The notes: generated by a model from the letters alone, not told the origin. A stretch of 51,944 bases of DNA from DTKY01 sp037440765 (GCA_037440765.1 JBBITL010000026.1:1-51944), one strand, 5' to 3'. Positions 12,399 through 20,397 are shown, numbered from the stretch's first letter. Translations and numbers: made by a program.

Positions 12399-12886
12399 GG
12401 GAACCTCTCCGGAAGCGTGCAGAATTCGAGAGCGTCATCCGCGGCGCGCACGGCCAGGCGGCGGCCACGCTGATGCACCTGAAACAAGTTTTCGCCTATC
12501 TGTTCTATGCCCAGGACCTGGCCTTCCACGGGCGCGCGAAGTTCCGCGCCGCCCGGCCGTCGCAGCACCAGTTCCCCGTTCTCCTCGGAAAGCGCCAGTA
12601 TGGGCATCCCGCGCCGGGGGGCGCGCACGCGCCCCAGAAGCCCGCCCTGAGCATCGAAGGCCCAGAGTCCCCGTGCGGTCCGGGCCAGGCCGGCCTGGCC
12701 CGAGAAAAACGCCGCCTCGACCCCGCGGGCGACGGGCTCCCCGGCCACCAGGCTGCCGAAGACGCCGTAGATGGGACGCAGAGCGCCGGCGGCGTCCCGA
12801 GCGTAGCCGGCCAGCGGGGGACCGAGCCCCGACTGCGCCCAGAGAACGCCCAGGCCAGATGCGGCCAGGATCAGACCACGGGTCAT
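12395..12886 (-). CDS. Small secreted protein of unknown function
   Basis: A 163-residue reading frame starting at ATG 12886 (MTRGLILAASGLGVLWAQSG), a plausible signal peptide. The mature part has PPLAGYARDAAGALRPIYGV and several short beta-strand-like repeats (GLWAFDAQGGLLGRVRAP, LALSEENGELVLRRPGG, GEQ-type turns), which hints at a WD/propeller-like or beta-sandwich fragment without a recognised domain. It overlaps the upstream gene by ATGA at 12883-12886 and the downstream gene by ATGA at 12395-12398. The double 4-base overlap is the main support that all three are real and act together. Function unknown. Confidence 0.7.
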   Translation of the reverse strand: MTRGLILAASGLGVLWAQSGLGPPLAGYARDAAGALRPIYGVFGSLVAGEPVARGVEAAFFSGQAGLARTARGLWAFDAQGGLLGRVRAPRRGMPILALSEENGELVLRRPGGAELRAPVEGQVLGIEQIGENLFQVHQRGRRLAVRAADDALEFCTLPERFP

Positions 12887-13446
12887 CCCGGACCCCCGAC
12901 GGTGATGACCGGCACGCCGATGCTCACCGTCTGCCCCGCCGGCGGTGAGCCGGCGCCGGAACTCCGGCGGCCCACGGCCAGGCCCGCGGCCACCGACCCT
13001 GCGGCCGCACCGGCGACGAGAAGGATCAGCCTGCGCCTGCCGGAGCTTTCGGCGGCCGGCATGCCGTCGGCCGGGGGCAACAGGCGGCGGGGCGACACCA
13101 TGGAGGCCCGCAGCCCGCCATTGCTCGCCGTCACCCGGATTTCGAAGGCGCCCGGCGTCTGGCTCCAGCGCACGCTGGAGGCCGCGGCCCGTCCGTCGGC
13201 GCCGGCGACCACAACATCGGTAGTCAGTCCGTTCGGGAACGTTCCGCCGGGGCCGGAAGGTGGCAGCACGAAGCTGACCGTGGCGCCAGGGACAGGGGCT
13301 CCGTTTTCGTCGGTCACCTCCACCATCAGCGGCGAGGAGGTGCGGCTGCCGGTGACGTGCACCGGTCCGCCGGACTCGACGGCGCGAACCCTGAGCCCCT
13401 GCGCCGCCAGGCAAGCCGGCAGCAGAAAGAGAATCAGCGCTTTCAT
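12883..13446 (-). CDS. Ig-like (Big-1 type) exported protein with C-terminal membrane anchor
   Basis: A 187-residue protein with signal peptide MKALILFLLPACLAAQG, one bacterial Ig-like domain 1 (LMVEVTDENGAPVPGATVSF, then SVRWSQTPGAFEIRVTASNG), a linker, and a C-terminal hydrophobic segment RRLILLVAGAAAGSVAAGLA that could anchor it, followed by a short Gly/Pro-rich tail ending VPVITVGGPG. The topology suggests a cell-surface Ig module held in the inner membrane. It is the first gene of the coupled three-gene set. Big-1 domains are common in adhesins, but at this size it is more likely a structural or assembly component; function is unknown. Confidence 0.72.
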   Translation of the reverse strand: MKALILFLLPACLAAQGLRVRAVESGGPVHVTGSRTSSPLMVEVTDENGAPVPGATVSFVLPPSGPGGTFPNGLTTDVVVAGADGRAAASSVRWSQTPGAFEIRVTASNGGLRASMVSPRRLLPPADGMPAAESSGRRRLILLVAGAAAGSVAAGLAVGRRSSGAGSPPAGQTVSIGVPVITVGGPG

Positions 13447-13520
13447 TTACGCAGAGGTAGTGGCCTGCACCGCCGGATTGTTGCGGGAAAAGTGACCGGG
13501 GGTCACGCCGCCGGGTCTCG

Positions 13521-13604
13521 CCGCTCGCTCATGCTCGCGGTCCGCTCCGGCAGGGCGCGCTCGAAGTTCGGTGCCGGCGCCGGGCCGCGAACGTCAAGGA
13601 GCGG
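13521..13604. repeat. Palindromic intergenic repeat, copy A (overlaps dsbD stop)
   Basis: Left arm 13521-13541 (CCGCTCGCTCATGCTCGCGG plus T) and right arm 13585-13604 (CCGCGAACGTCAAGGAGCGG) are imperfect reverse complements of each other and match the arms of copies B-D. The right arm contains the dsbD stop codon (13594-13596) and its last codons, so the element overlaps the gene end. Confidence 0.65.
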
Positions 13605-15426
13605 ACAGGAAGGCCAGGAACTCGGCCGGATCCCTGGTCAGCCCGGCGAAGCTGGCGACCGTCCTCTCGTTGGAATCCAGGATGGCGTAGTAAGGGATGG
13701 CCACGGTGGAGAACCGCTCGGTCAGGATCTTCTGATTCTCCTCGGAGGCGGCGTCGGTGCCGTCGGTGTACAACTCCACCAGGACGTAACCTGCCAGCGC
13801 TGCGGCGATCTCCGGCCGCGGGAACATGTTGGCCTTCATCCAGTGACAGTTGGTGCAGGCGTAGCCGGTGAAATTCAGGAACAGCCGCTTGCCCTCGGCG
13901 CGGGCGCGCGTGAGAGCCCGCTGGTAGTCGTTCTTGATCCAAACCTCTTCCCTGCCCGCCGCCAGCGGCACGTACGCGTCCAGTTCGCCCAGCCCCCGGC
14001 CGAACATGCCCGGCAACAGGCTGAGCGCGAAAGCCAGCAGAGCGCCTCCGATGATCAGCCGCCCCACGCCCAGCCGGTCGCCGGCGCGCACGCCTTCCAG
14101 ACGCAGCAAGCCGAGCAGGTAGAGGCCCGCCAGCGAGAACAGCACCACCCAGGCGGCCAGGAACCTCTCGCGCGTGATGAGATTCCACTGAAGCACCGCG
14201 TCCACGTTGCTCAGGTACTTCAGCATCGCGGCCAGGATTACGAAGCCCAGCACCACCTTGACCCGGCTCATCCAGTCGCCGCTTTTGGGCAGCCGGCCCA
14301 GGTAGGAGGGAAACGCAGCCAGCAGGAAGAACGGCAGCGCCAGCCCCGTGGCGAAAGCCGCCATCCCGGCCAGCGGCCGCGCTCCTCCGGCCGAGATCGA
14401 GCCCGCCAGCAGCGTGCCGACGAACGGACCGACACAGGCGAAAGCGGTAAGCGAGAAGGTCAGTCCCATCAGGAGCGTTCCGGCGATGCCGCCGCGCCGG
14501 GAGGCGCCGTCCATGCGCGTCAGCACGCTTGAAGGAACAGTGATCTCGAAGGCGCCGAGCAGGCTCAGCGCGAATACCAGGAACACCAGCCCGATGAATC
14601 CATTCACCCAGGGGCTTGAGGCTAGCTGAATGGTCCCGAACGGCCCCAGCATCGCGGTTGTGATCAGACCCAGACCGGAGAAAAGAACGATGATCCCCAG
14701 GCAGAAAACCAGGGCCTGAAATATGCCGCCGCCTCGCGAGCCTGCCTGCCGGTTCAGGAAGAAACTGACCGTAATCGGGATCATGGGGAAGACGCACGGA
14801 GTGAACACCGCCGCCAGGCCGAGCCCGAAGGCGATGATCAGAAACGCCCCCAGCCCCTGGACCTGACCGCTGGACCGGTTCGCCGGCGCGGGCGAAGGCG
14901 CAAGGGCGTCTCCCGGCTGGAAGCGCGTGTAGCCGGCGGGCACGGACAACACTGCGGGCGGCGCCGCGGGATCGGCCCGGAGCGTGGCGGTGGCCGTCTT
15001 GCGCACCGGCAGCAGGCACTGCTTCTCGTCGCAGGCCTGGTAGCGCACCTGAACGGCGATCTCCACGGGGCCGGCCGCCGCCTTGTCCAACTCGAAGACC
15101 ATGTAGAAGACGGCTTCATCGTCGAAGGTCTCCGTGTCCAACTGAAAGTTAGGGTCAAAGCGAACGGACGGCTTCGGCTGGTGAATTTCCCAGGAGGCGA
15201 CCTGCGGGTTGTCCAGCAGCCGGACCGTCGTAGGTATGGGTCCCTTGGGTGTGGTGAGCGAATACAGGTGCCAGCCTGGCTCGATGCGGGCAGCCAGCCG
15301 GCCGGAGGCGCGGGCGCCGGGAGCCGCCGCGGCGGCGTCCAGGGTGAGAGACCACTGCACCGGGTCGGGCCTCTGCCCGAAGGCCGCCGGCAGCAGCCAG
15401 ATCAGAGCAGCCGCGGTGCGCAGCAC
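13594..15426 (-). CDS. dsbD: Thiol:disulfide interchange protein DsbD
   Basis: Transmembrane reductase that moves electrons from cytoplasmic thioredoxin to periplasmic thiol-disulfide proteins. The 610-residue protein has the three expected parts: a signal peptide and N-terminal periplasmic domain with the redox pair in YQACDEKQCLLPV (near 132); a multi-pass membrane domain with FTPCVFPMIPITVSFF (near 207) and AFACVGPFVGTLL; and a C-terminal thioredoxin-like domain with GYACTNCHWMK (near 522). I placed the start at GTG 15426, 7 bases after plsX ends, because it yields a proper signal peptide (VLRTAAALIWLLPAAFGQ); the longer in-frame extension overlaps plsX and is not family-like. Last gene of the rpsA-to-dsbD run. 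Confidence 0.94.
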   Translation of the reverse strand: MLRTAAALIWLLPAAFGQRPDPVQWSLTLDAAAAAPGARASGRLAARIEPGWHLYSLTTPKGPIPTTVRLLDNPQVASWEIHQPKPSVRFDPNFQLDTETFDDEAVFYMVFELDKAAAGPVEIAVQVRYQACDEKQCLLPVRKTATATLRADPAAPPAVLSVPAGYTRFQPGDALAPSPAPANRSSGQVQGLGAFLIIAFGLGLAAVFTPCVFPMIPITVSFFLNRQAGSRGGGIFQALVFCLGIIVLFSGLGLITTAMLGPFGTIQLASSPWVNGFIGLVFLVFALSLLGAFEITVPSSVLTRMDGASRRGGIAGTLLMGLTFSLTAFACVGPFVGTLLAGSISAGGARPLAGMAAFATGLALPFFLLAAFPSYLGRLPKSGDWMSRVKVVLGFVILAAMLKYLSNVDAVLQWNLITRERFLAAWVVLFSLAGLYLLGLLRLEGVRAGDRLGVGRLIIGGALLAFALSLLPGMFGRGLGELDAYVPLAAGREEVWIKNDYQRALTRARAEGKRLFLNFTGYACTNCHWMKANMFPRPEIAAALAGYVLVELYTDGTDAASEENQKILTERFSTVAIPYYAILDSNERTVASFAGLTRDPAEFLAFLSAP

Positions 15427-15433
15427 GTCAGTC

Positions 15434-16465
15434 TCAGTCGGCCTGAGCCGCCGCCAGGGACGTTGAGGACCAGCGCTGGACCTCGCGCTCGATCCGGTCG
15501 TTGATGTGGCCGCTGGAGAACTGCGCCGCCACGCGGATGGCGTTCTTGATGGCGTTGGCGTTCGACCGGCCATGGCAGATGATGCAGACTCCGCGGACGC
15601 CCAGCAGCGGCGCGCCACCGTACTCGGAGTAGTCCAGCCGCTTCTTGAAGTCCGCGAAGGCCCGGCTGGCGAGCACGTAGCCGATCTGGCCCGCGATGGT
15701 GGCCTTGAGCGAGCGCTGGAGCATGTGCTTGATGACGTCCACCAGGCCCTCGCTCACCTTGAGGGCAACGTTGCCGATGAAGCCGTCGCAGACGATTACG
15801 TCGGTCTGGCCGCTGTAAAGATCCCGGCCCTCGACGTTACCGATGAAGTTGAGCGGCAGCGACTTGAGCGTCGCATAGGCCTTGCGGGTCAAATCGTTGC
15901 CCTTGTGTTCCTCCTCGCCGATCGATAGCAGGCCCACGCGCGGGCTCTCGGTGTGAAGGATGACCCGGGCGTAGATTTCCCCCATGACGGCGAACTGGCC
16001 GAGCATGCGCGGCGTGCAGTCCACGTTGGCGCCGACGTCCACCATGACCGCCGGCCGGCCCGTGAGCGTGGGGAAAGCCGAGGCCAGCGCGGGCCGGTCG
16101 ACGCCGGGCAGCATCCCCTGCACCAGTTTGGCGGTGACCATGACCGCGCCGGTGTTCCCCGCCGAGACCAGCCCCTCGGCGGCGCCGTCGCGCACCAAAC
16201 GGCAGGCCACGCGGATCGAGCTGTCGCGCTTGCCCCGCACCGCCCTGGCGGCGCTGTCCTCCATACCGACTCGTTCGCTGGCGTGGACGACCTGAATGGG
16301 AAGCGACCGGGAGTTCTCGTGCCGCTGAAGCTCCTCGCGGATGAGCGGCTCCTGCCCGACCAGGATGACATTCACGTCGTAAGCCCTGGCAGCGCGAATG
16401 GCGCCTTCGACCTCGGCCTTGGGGGCGTGGTCGCCGCCCATCGCGTCCACTGCGATCGTGATCAT
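15434..16465 (-). CDS. plsX: Phosphate acyltransferase PlsX
   Basis: Makes acyl-phosphate from acyl-ACP for the PlsX/PlsY route to lysophosphatidic acid. The 343-residue product starts MITIAVDAMGGDHAPKAEVE and carries GLVSAGNTGAVMVTAKLVQG, the DVGANVDCTPRMLGQFAVMG block, VGLLSIGEEEHKGNDLTRKA, NFIGNVEGRDLYSGQTDVIV and VCDGFIGNVALKVSEG, all PlsX hallmarks. It lies 33 bases after rpmF, the classic yceD-rpmF-plsX order, which couples lipid synthesis with ribosome production. Confidence 0.97.
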   Translation of the reverse strand: MITIAVDAMGGDHAPKAEVEGAIRAARAYDVNVILVGQEPLIREELQRHENSRSLPIQVVHASERVGMEDSAARAVRGKRDSSIRVACRLVRDGAAEGLVSAGNTGAVMVTAKLVQGMLPGVDRPALASAFPTLTGRPAVMVDVGANVDCTPRMLGQFAVMGEIYARVILHTESPRVGLLSIGEEEHKGNDLTRKAYATLKSLPLNFIGNVEGRDLYSGQTDVIVCDGFIGNVALKVSEGLVDVIKHMLQRSLKATIAGQIGYVLASRAFADFKKRLDYSEYGGAPLLGVRGVCIICHGRSNANAIKNAIRVAAQFSSGHINDRIEREVQRWSSTSLAAAQAD

Positions 16466-16498
16466 GGAAGGGAGCCGCCCCTTTGTCGCCGGATCAGT

Positions 16499-16681
16499 CT
16501 ACTGCTCGGCCACTTCGATCACTTCACGGCCTTTGTACATGCCGCAGTGCGGGCACACCCGGTGCGGCAACTTCTGCTCGTGGCAGTTGGGGCACTCGGA
16601 CAGGCCGGGCGGGCGCAGGTGATCATGGGCGCGCCGGGTGGCTGTTCGCCGCTTCGAGTGTCTTCTCTTCGGATTCGGCAT
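16499..16681 (-). CDS. rpmF: 50S ribosomal protein L32
   Basis: Large-subunit ribosomal protein of 60 residues. The N-terminus MPNPKRRHSKRRTATRRAHD is typical L32, and it carries a zinc-type pair CPNC...CPHC (LSECPNCHEQKLPHRVCPHC), so it is the zinc-binding form. A good ribosome binding site (AAAAGGAAATTATTGT before ATG) precedes the start. It sits between the YceD-like gene and plsX. Confidence 0.98.
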   Translation of the reverse strand: MPNPKRRHSKRRTATRRAHDHLRPPGLSECPNCHEQKLPHRVCPHCGMYKGREVIEVAEQ

Positions 16682-16730
16682 ACAATAATTTCCTTTTCGC
16701 TGCTTCCGGCGGCGTGTGGCCTCGCCGGTC

Positions 16731-17249
16731 TTAAAACTCCCGCAGGCCGGCCCAGCGGTCGTCGGGCGCCTCTTGCCGGCAGCCGCACTGTGCCCGGTTC
16801 CGGTTGGCGCCGCACACCGGACAGATGCCCTGGCAACTCTGCCGGCAGGTGCGCTGCATCGGCAGGGCGAGCAGTACCTGCTCCCTCAGCACGTCCTCTA
16901 ATTCCAGTCCATCGCCCTCGTAGAAGTCAACCTCGCTATCCTCGGTCCGCAGGGCCACTTCCTCTCTGCCCGGCCCGCTCCGGGCGGGCTCGTAGAACAG
17001 ATCGAAATCCAGCTCCACCGGGTAGCCGGTCACGTCCAGGCAGATGTCGCACTCCGCTTCCATCCCCACCGCCAGACGCCCCTGAATCCGGATCTCCCCT
17101 CCGGTATGCGGCAGCAACTCGGCGGTTCCGGCAGCCTCGAGCGGTCCCGCCTGCCGGAGCTTCGGATCCAGGAACTGGATCTTCCCCGGCGGGAAGACCT
17201 CATCAAACCGGACCTTCCGCAGCTCCATCTCATGTACGCTCAGGAACAT
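16731..17249 (-). CDS. YceD/DUF177 family protein
   Basis: A 172-residue member of the YceD/DUF177 family, linked in other bacteria and plants to 23S rRNA processing or ribosome biogenesis. The C-terminal half has the family acidic and cysteine pattern: VDFYEGDGLELEDVLREQVL, then RTCRQSCQGICPVCGANRN and CGC, likely a metal site. I prefer ATG at 17249 (MFLSVHEMELRKVRFDEVF) because GAAGG lies 5 bases upstream; a TTG at 17261 would add four residues. It directly precedes rpmF and plsX, the conserved arrangement. Confidence 0.9.
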   Translation of the reverse strand: MFLSVHEMELRKVRFDEVFPPGKIQFLDPKLRQAGPLEAAGTAELLPHTGGEIRIQGRLAVGMEAECDICLDVTGYPVELDFDLFYEPARSGPGREEVALRTEDSEVDFYEGDGLELEDVLREQVLLALPMQRTCRQSCQGICPVCGANRNRAQCGCRQEAPDDRWAGLREF

Positions 17250-17288
17250 ACGTACCTTCAACCGCCGCTGCGCCGGGCGGATCTTCCA

Positions 17289-17780
17289 TTATAACGATTC
17301 CTGCCGGAACCTGGCGACCAGCCTTTCGTGCGTGACCTCGAGCGTCTCCGGCAGCACGCGGGTCTCGCCGATGGTGGTCATGAAGTTCGCGTCCGCCGGC
17401 CAGCGCGGGAGCACGTGCATGTGGATGTGTCCCGCCACGCCGGCTCCGGCGCACTCGCCCACGTTCATGCCGATGTTTATCCCCTTCGGCTTGTAGAGAG
17501 CCTTGAAGTGCCTCTCGGAGCAGCGGGCCAGAGAGATCATCTCGTGAAGCGTCTCCTCCGGCAGTTCCTCCAGCGCGGCCTTGTGCTCATATGGGGCGAT
17601 CATCAGGTGGCCGGAGGTGTAAGGGTACAGGTTCAGCAGAACGAAGTTCAACCGCCCCCGGTGGACGATGAAGTTCTCGCGGTCGCGGTCCTGGGAGGCC
17701 TTCTCGCAGAAGATGCACGGGTCTGATTGACTAGCCTGGCTGACGTACCCGTACCGCCAGGGGCTCCAGAGGCGATCCAT
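17289..17780 (-). CDS. HIT family hydrolase (diadenosine tetraphosphate type)
   Basis: A 163-residue histidine-triad protein. The HIT motif is HIHMHVLPR (histidines spaced HxHxH), preceded by NVGECAGAGVAGHIH; the N-terminus DRLWSPWRYGYV and the zinc-like CIFCEKASQDRDRENFIVHR match the bacterial Ap4A phosphorylase-like HIT subgroup, which cleaves dinucleoside polyphosphates or nucleotidyl phosphoramidates. The start at ATG 17780 fits the family; a further 31 upstream in-frame residues overlap the HU-gene end and are arginine- and proline-rich noise. It lies 25 bases after the HU/IHF gene. Confidence 0.9.
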   Translation of the reverse strand: MDRLWSPWRYGYVSQASQSDPCIFCEKASQDRDRENFIVHRGRLNFVLLNLYPYTSGHLMIAPYEHKAALEELPEETLHEMISLARCSERHFKALYKPKGINIGMNVGECAGAGVAGHIHMHVLPRWPADANFMTTIGETRVLPETLEVTHERLVARFRQESL

Positions 17781-17805
17781 GCCCGTCAACGGATGGCCGC
17801 GGCCG

Positions 17806-18147
17806 TCAGAATGGAGGGGCGGCCGCAGGGGGCGCCTCGGCGCCCGAGGGCGCCGGAGCCGGCTCGCCGCCATCCTCGTTCACCAGGTCCTTCAACTCCT
17901 TGCTGGGCTTGAAGTACGGGATGCGCTTGGAGGGAACCTCCACCCGCGCGCCGGTTTTCGGATTGCGGCCGACGCGGGCCTTCCTGTCCCGCGTCCGGAA
18001 GCTGCCGAAGCCGCGGATCTCGATCTTGTCACCGCCGCGCAGTGAACGGACAATGCTCTCGAAGACGGCCTCCACAACAACCTCGGACTCCTTGCGCGTC
18101 AACTCCACCACCCGCGAGACCTCATCTATAAGTTCCGCTTTCGTCAT
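17806..18147 (-). CDS. HU/IHF family DNA-binding protein
   Basis: A 113-residue nucleoid-associated protein. Residues 1-90 are a standard HU/IHF fold: MTKAELIDEVSRVVELTRKE, the flanking GGDKIEIRGFGSFRTRDRK, the minor-groove arm RVGRNPKTGARVEVPSK with the intercalating NP, and KPSKELKDLV. A 23-residue low-complexity Ala/Pro tail follows (GGEPAPAPSGAEAPPAAAPP). Position after rpsA mirrors the rpsA-ihfB order of Proteobacteria and favours an IHF-beta-like role, though HU is equally possible by sequence. The ribosome binding site GGGAGAATAGATA precedes the ATG. Confidence 0.93.
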   Translation of the reverse strand: MTKAELIDEVSRVVELTRKESEVVVEAVFESIVRSLRGGDKIEIRGFGSFRTRDRKARVGRNPKTGARVEVPSKRIPYFKPSKELKDLVNEDGGEPAPAPSGAEAPPAAAPPF

Positions 18148-18193
18148 TATCTATTCTCCCTGGCTGACTCCCGGCCCCGGCCGTCACCCGGCC

Positions 18194-19924
18194 TCACGAG
18201 CGAGGCTCACCCTGCCCTTTCAGGTGCATCGCCTCCTCAATCGTCATGGTAGCGGCCGTGGCCTGTCGTTGGTAGTCCTCCAGGCGGCTCCGCTCTTCGT
18301 CGTCCGTAACGGCCTGCAAGCTGAGACCGATCTTCTTCTCCGCCTCGTTCAGGCGGATGATCTTGAATTCCATCTCCTGCCCGATAGCAAGCGCCGGCTC
18401 GTTCCGCCCTCGCTCGGCCGAGCCCGGGATCTCGGAGTTGTGGCACAGCGCCTCGACCCCCGGCGCGAGTTCCACGAAGACCCCGAAACTGGCGGCCCGG
18501 CTGACGCTGCCGCGCACCACGTCTCCAACCTGGTGGGAACGGAAGAAGGTCTCCCAGGCGTCGGGCTGAAGCTGCTTCACCCCCAGCGAGAGGCGGCGGC
18601 CGGACGAGTCGATGCTCAGAATCACCGCCTGAACCACCTGTCCCTTCTTGAGCACCTCGGCCGGGTTCTTGACGCGCCGGGTCCAGGAGAGATCAGAGAC
18701 GTGCACCAGCCCGTCGATGCCCTCCTCGATCTCGACGAAGGCCCCGAAGTCCGTCAGTTTCCGCACGCGGCCCTCCACCACCGAGCCGACGCTGTAGCGC
18801 GACTCGACCGTGGTCCACGGGTCGGGCTCGAGCTGCTTGATGCCGAGCGAGATGCGGCGGTCCTTCTCCTGCACCCCGAGGGTAACCGCCTCCACCTGGT
18901 CTCCCACCTTGACCAGCTTGGAAGGGTGCTTCAGCCGCCGCGACCAGGTCATCTCGGAGACATGTATCAGCCCCTCCACGCCCGGCTCCAGCTCCACGAA
19001 AGCGCCGTAGTCGGTGATGCTGACCACCCGGCCGATGACGCGGCCGTCTATCGGATACCGCTCGCTGACGCGCTCCCAGGGGTCCGGCCGGGCCTGCTTC
19101 AATCCGAGCGAGATTCGCTCCCTTTCCCGGTCGAACTTGAGCACCCGGACGGTGATCTCGTCTCCCACGTGCAGCACCTCTGACGGGTGGCCCACCCGGC
19201 CGTGCGAGATGTCGCTGACGTGCAGCAGTCCGTCGATTCCTCCCAGGTCCACGAAGGCGCCGTAATCGGTGAGGCCCTTCACTACTCCGGTGACCAGCGC
19301 CCCCTCGTGCAAGGCGGCGAGCACGGCGCCCTTCCGGACATGCTGTTCTTCCTCCACCGCCAGTTTGCGGGACACCACAACGTTGCCGCGGCGGCGGTTA
19401 AGCTTGACAATACGTACCGCGATATCCTGCCCGATCAGCGCGTCCAGGTTGTGAACCGGCCGCACGTCGGCGTGGGAGCTGGGCATGAACGCCTTGACGC
19501 CCACGTCCACGGCCAGGCCGCCCTTGATCCGCCCGAGCACCCGCCCGGAGACCATCAGATGCTCCCGGTATGCTTTCTCGAGCGTGTCCCAGGCGCGCAG
19601 GCGGGTGGCGCGCTCGTGGGAAAGCAGGATGTAGCCCTCGGGTTCTCCGCCCCGGCGGTCTATCACCACGTCGATGGTGTCGCCGGGATGCACCTGGATG
19701 GACCCGTCGGGCTGGACAAACTGAGCGATGGGGACCAGGCCCTCGGACTTATACCCCACATCGACGATCACCTCGGTGGGCGTGACCTTGAGCACATGAC
19801 CTTCGAGCAACTCGCCCTCGGCGGGCGGCGCGAAGTGGCTGTAGTCGTCGATTAGCTGCTCGTAGTCCGTCATCTCGGGCGGCGCCGGCGGCTTCTTCCG
19901 CCCATCCTCCGGGTTGCTGGCCAT
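18194..19924 (-). CDS. rpsA: 30S ribosomal protein S1
   Basis: Ribosomal protein that binds mRNA leaders and helps initiate translation. The 576-residue protein has six S1/OB repeats: LLEGHVLKVTPTEVIVDVGY; VSGRVLGRIKGGLAVDVGVK; VTGVVKGLTDYGAFVDLGGI; IDGRVIGRVVSITDYGAFVE; EGRVRKLTDFGAFVEIEEGI; VVRGSVSRAASFGVFVELAP. Start ATG 19924 has GGAG about 9 bases upstream; the longer frame runs into the leader and is not S1-like. First gene of rpsA-HU-HIT-yceD-rpmF-plsX-dsbD. A consensus sigma-70 promoter lies about 180 bases upstream, giving a leader of about 173 nt, a plausible place for S1 autoregulation. Confidence 0.96.
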   Translation of the reverse strand: MASNPEDGRKKPPAPPEMTDYEQLIDDYSHFAPPAEGELLEGHVLKVTPTEVIVDVGYKSEGLVPIAQFVQPDGSIQVHPGDTIDVVIDRRGGEPEGYILLSHERATRLRAWDTLEKAYREHLMVSGRVLGRIKGGLAVDVGVKAFMPSSHADVRPVHNLDALIGQDIAVRIVKLNRRRGNVVVSRKLAVEEEQHVRKGAVLAALHEGALVTGVVKGLTDYGAFVDLGGIDGLLHVSDISHGRVGHPSEVLHVGDEITVRVLKFDRERERISLGLKQARPDPWERVSERYPIDGRVIGRVVSITDYGAFVELEPGVEGLIHVSEMTWSRRLKHPSKLVKVGDQVEAVTLGVQEKDRRISLGIKQLEPDPWTTVESRYSVGSVVEGRVRKLTDFGAFVEIEEGIDGLVHVSDLSWTRRVKNPAEVLKKGQVVQAVILSIDSSGRRLSLGVKQLQPDAWETFFRSHQVGDVVRGSVSRAASFGVFVELAPGVEALCHNSEIPGSAERGRNEPALAIGQEMEFKIIRLNEAEKKIGLSLQAVTDDEERSRLEDYQRQATAATMTIEEAMHLKGQGEPRS

Positions 19925-20103
19925 GACCGTGTCTCCAGGTCGGGAACCTAACCGCGGGGCTTGCAGGTCACCACCCGAGCACCTTTCACCCGACGCGGCA
20001 GGCATGCCGATATTGGAGTGGCACATCCGTTCCCCGTCACGACGGACGCATGGTGTTTCGCGAGGTTCCACCGACAAGCCGTTGGTAGATAAGTACGTTA
20101 AGC

Positions 20104-20132
20104 ACTATACCGAAGCGCCTGCCGGTTGTCAA
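20104..20132 (-). promoter_or_regulatory. Consensus sigma-70 promoter for the rpsA operon
   Basis: On the minus strand a perfect -35 TTGACA (20127-20132) is followed after exactly 17 bases by -10 TATAGT (20104-20109), one mismatch from TATAAT. The predicted start is near 20097, giving a leader of about 173 nt before rpsA. This is the best sigma-70 promoter in the window. Confidence 0.85.
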
Positions 20133-20186
20133 CCCGCTGCCGCCCCCAGAATCCGCCGTCAGCCTGGCGAAATCCTTGCGTGGATG

Positions 20187-20202
20187 TGGCACTCGGATTG
20201 CT
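20187..20202 (+). promoter_or_regulatory. Sigma-54-like promoter (-24/-12 elements)
   Basis: TGGCAC (20187-20192), five bases, then TTGCT (20198-20202) match the sigma-54 consensus TGGCACG-N4-TTGCW at all but one position, with the required 12-base GG-to-GC register (20188 to 20200). Transcription is predicted to begin near 20213, just before a strong ribosome binding site and a short ORF. An enhancer-binding-protein site is not obvious. Confidence 0.5.
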
Positions 20203-20231
20203 CAACGCCGATATGAGGAAGGGGGTGTGGC

Positions 20232-20318
20232 ATGACGCTCACGGCGGTCATAGCAGCGCTGGTGGTGCTTGGACTTTTCCTTTCAATGCTCTCTTCCTCC
20301 CCGCGCGCTGGCCGCTGA
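20232..20318 (+). CDS. Candidate 28-residue single-helix membrane peptide
   Basis: ATG at 20232 is preceded by GAGGAAGGGGG (20215-20225), one of the strongest ribosome binding sites in the window. The 28 residues begin MTLTAVIAALVVLGLFLSML and then SSSPRAGR before TGA: a single hydrophobic helix with a short basic tail and few residues before it, as in small membrane regulatory peptides or type I toxins. The sigma-54-like site ends 29 bases upstream. It is not similar to KdpF that I can see. The transcript would run toward the 3' end of acnA, so a small RNA is an alternative. Confidence 0.4.
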   Translation: MTLTAVIAALVVLGLFLSMLSSSPRAGR

Positions 20319-20397
20319 GAGGCGGAACAACACACCGCCGGGTAATTCCTACCCTGGGGGACTGCGACCTCTCCCGAAACCAGGAACGGCGCCGGCT

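Larger units (their letters stand above)
19925..20397. other. Intergenic region between rpsA and acnA
   Basis: These 473 bases hold a rpsA sigma-70 promoter and leader, a sigma-54-like site in the opposite direction, and a 28-codon peptide ORF, all listed separately. The remaining 20319-20397 shows no further gene and lies 3' of acnA. Longer in-frame reading frames in this interval are arginine- and proline-rich with no domain resemblance. Confidence 0.6.
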
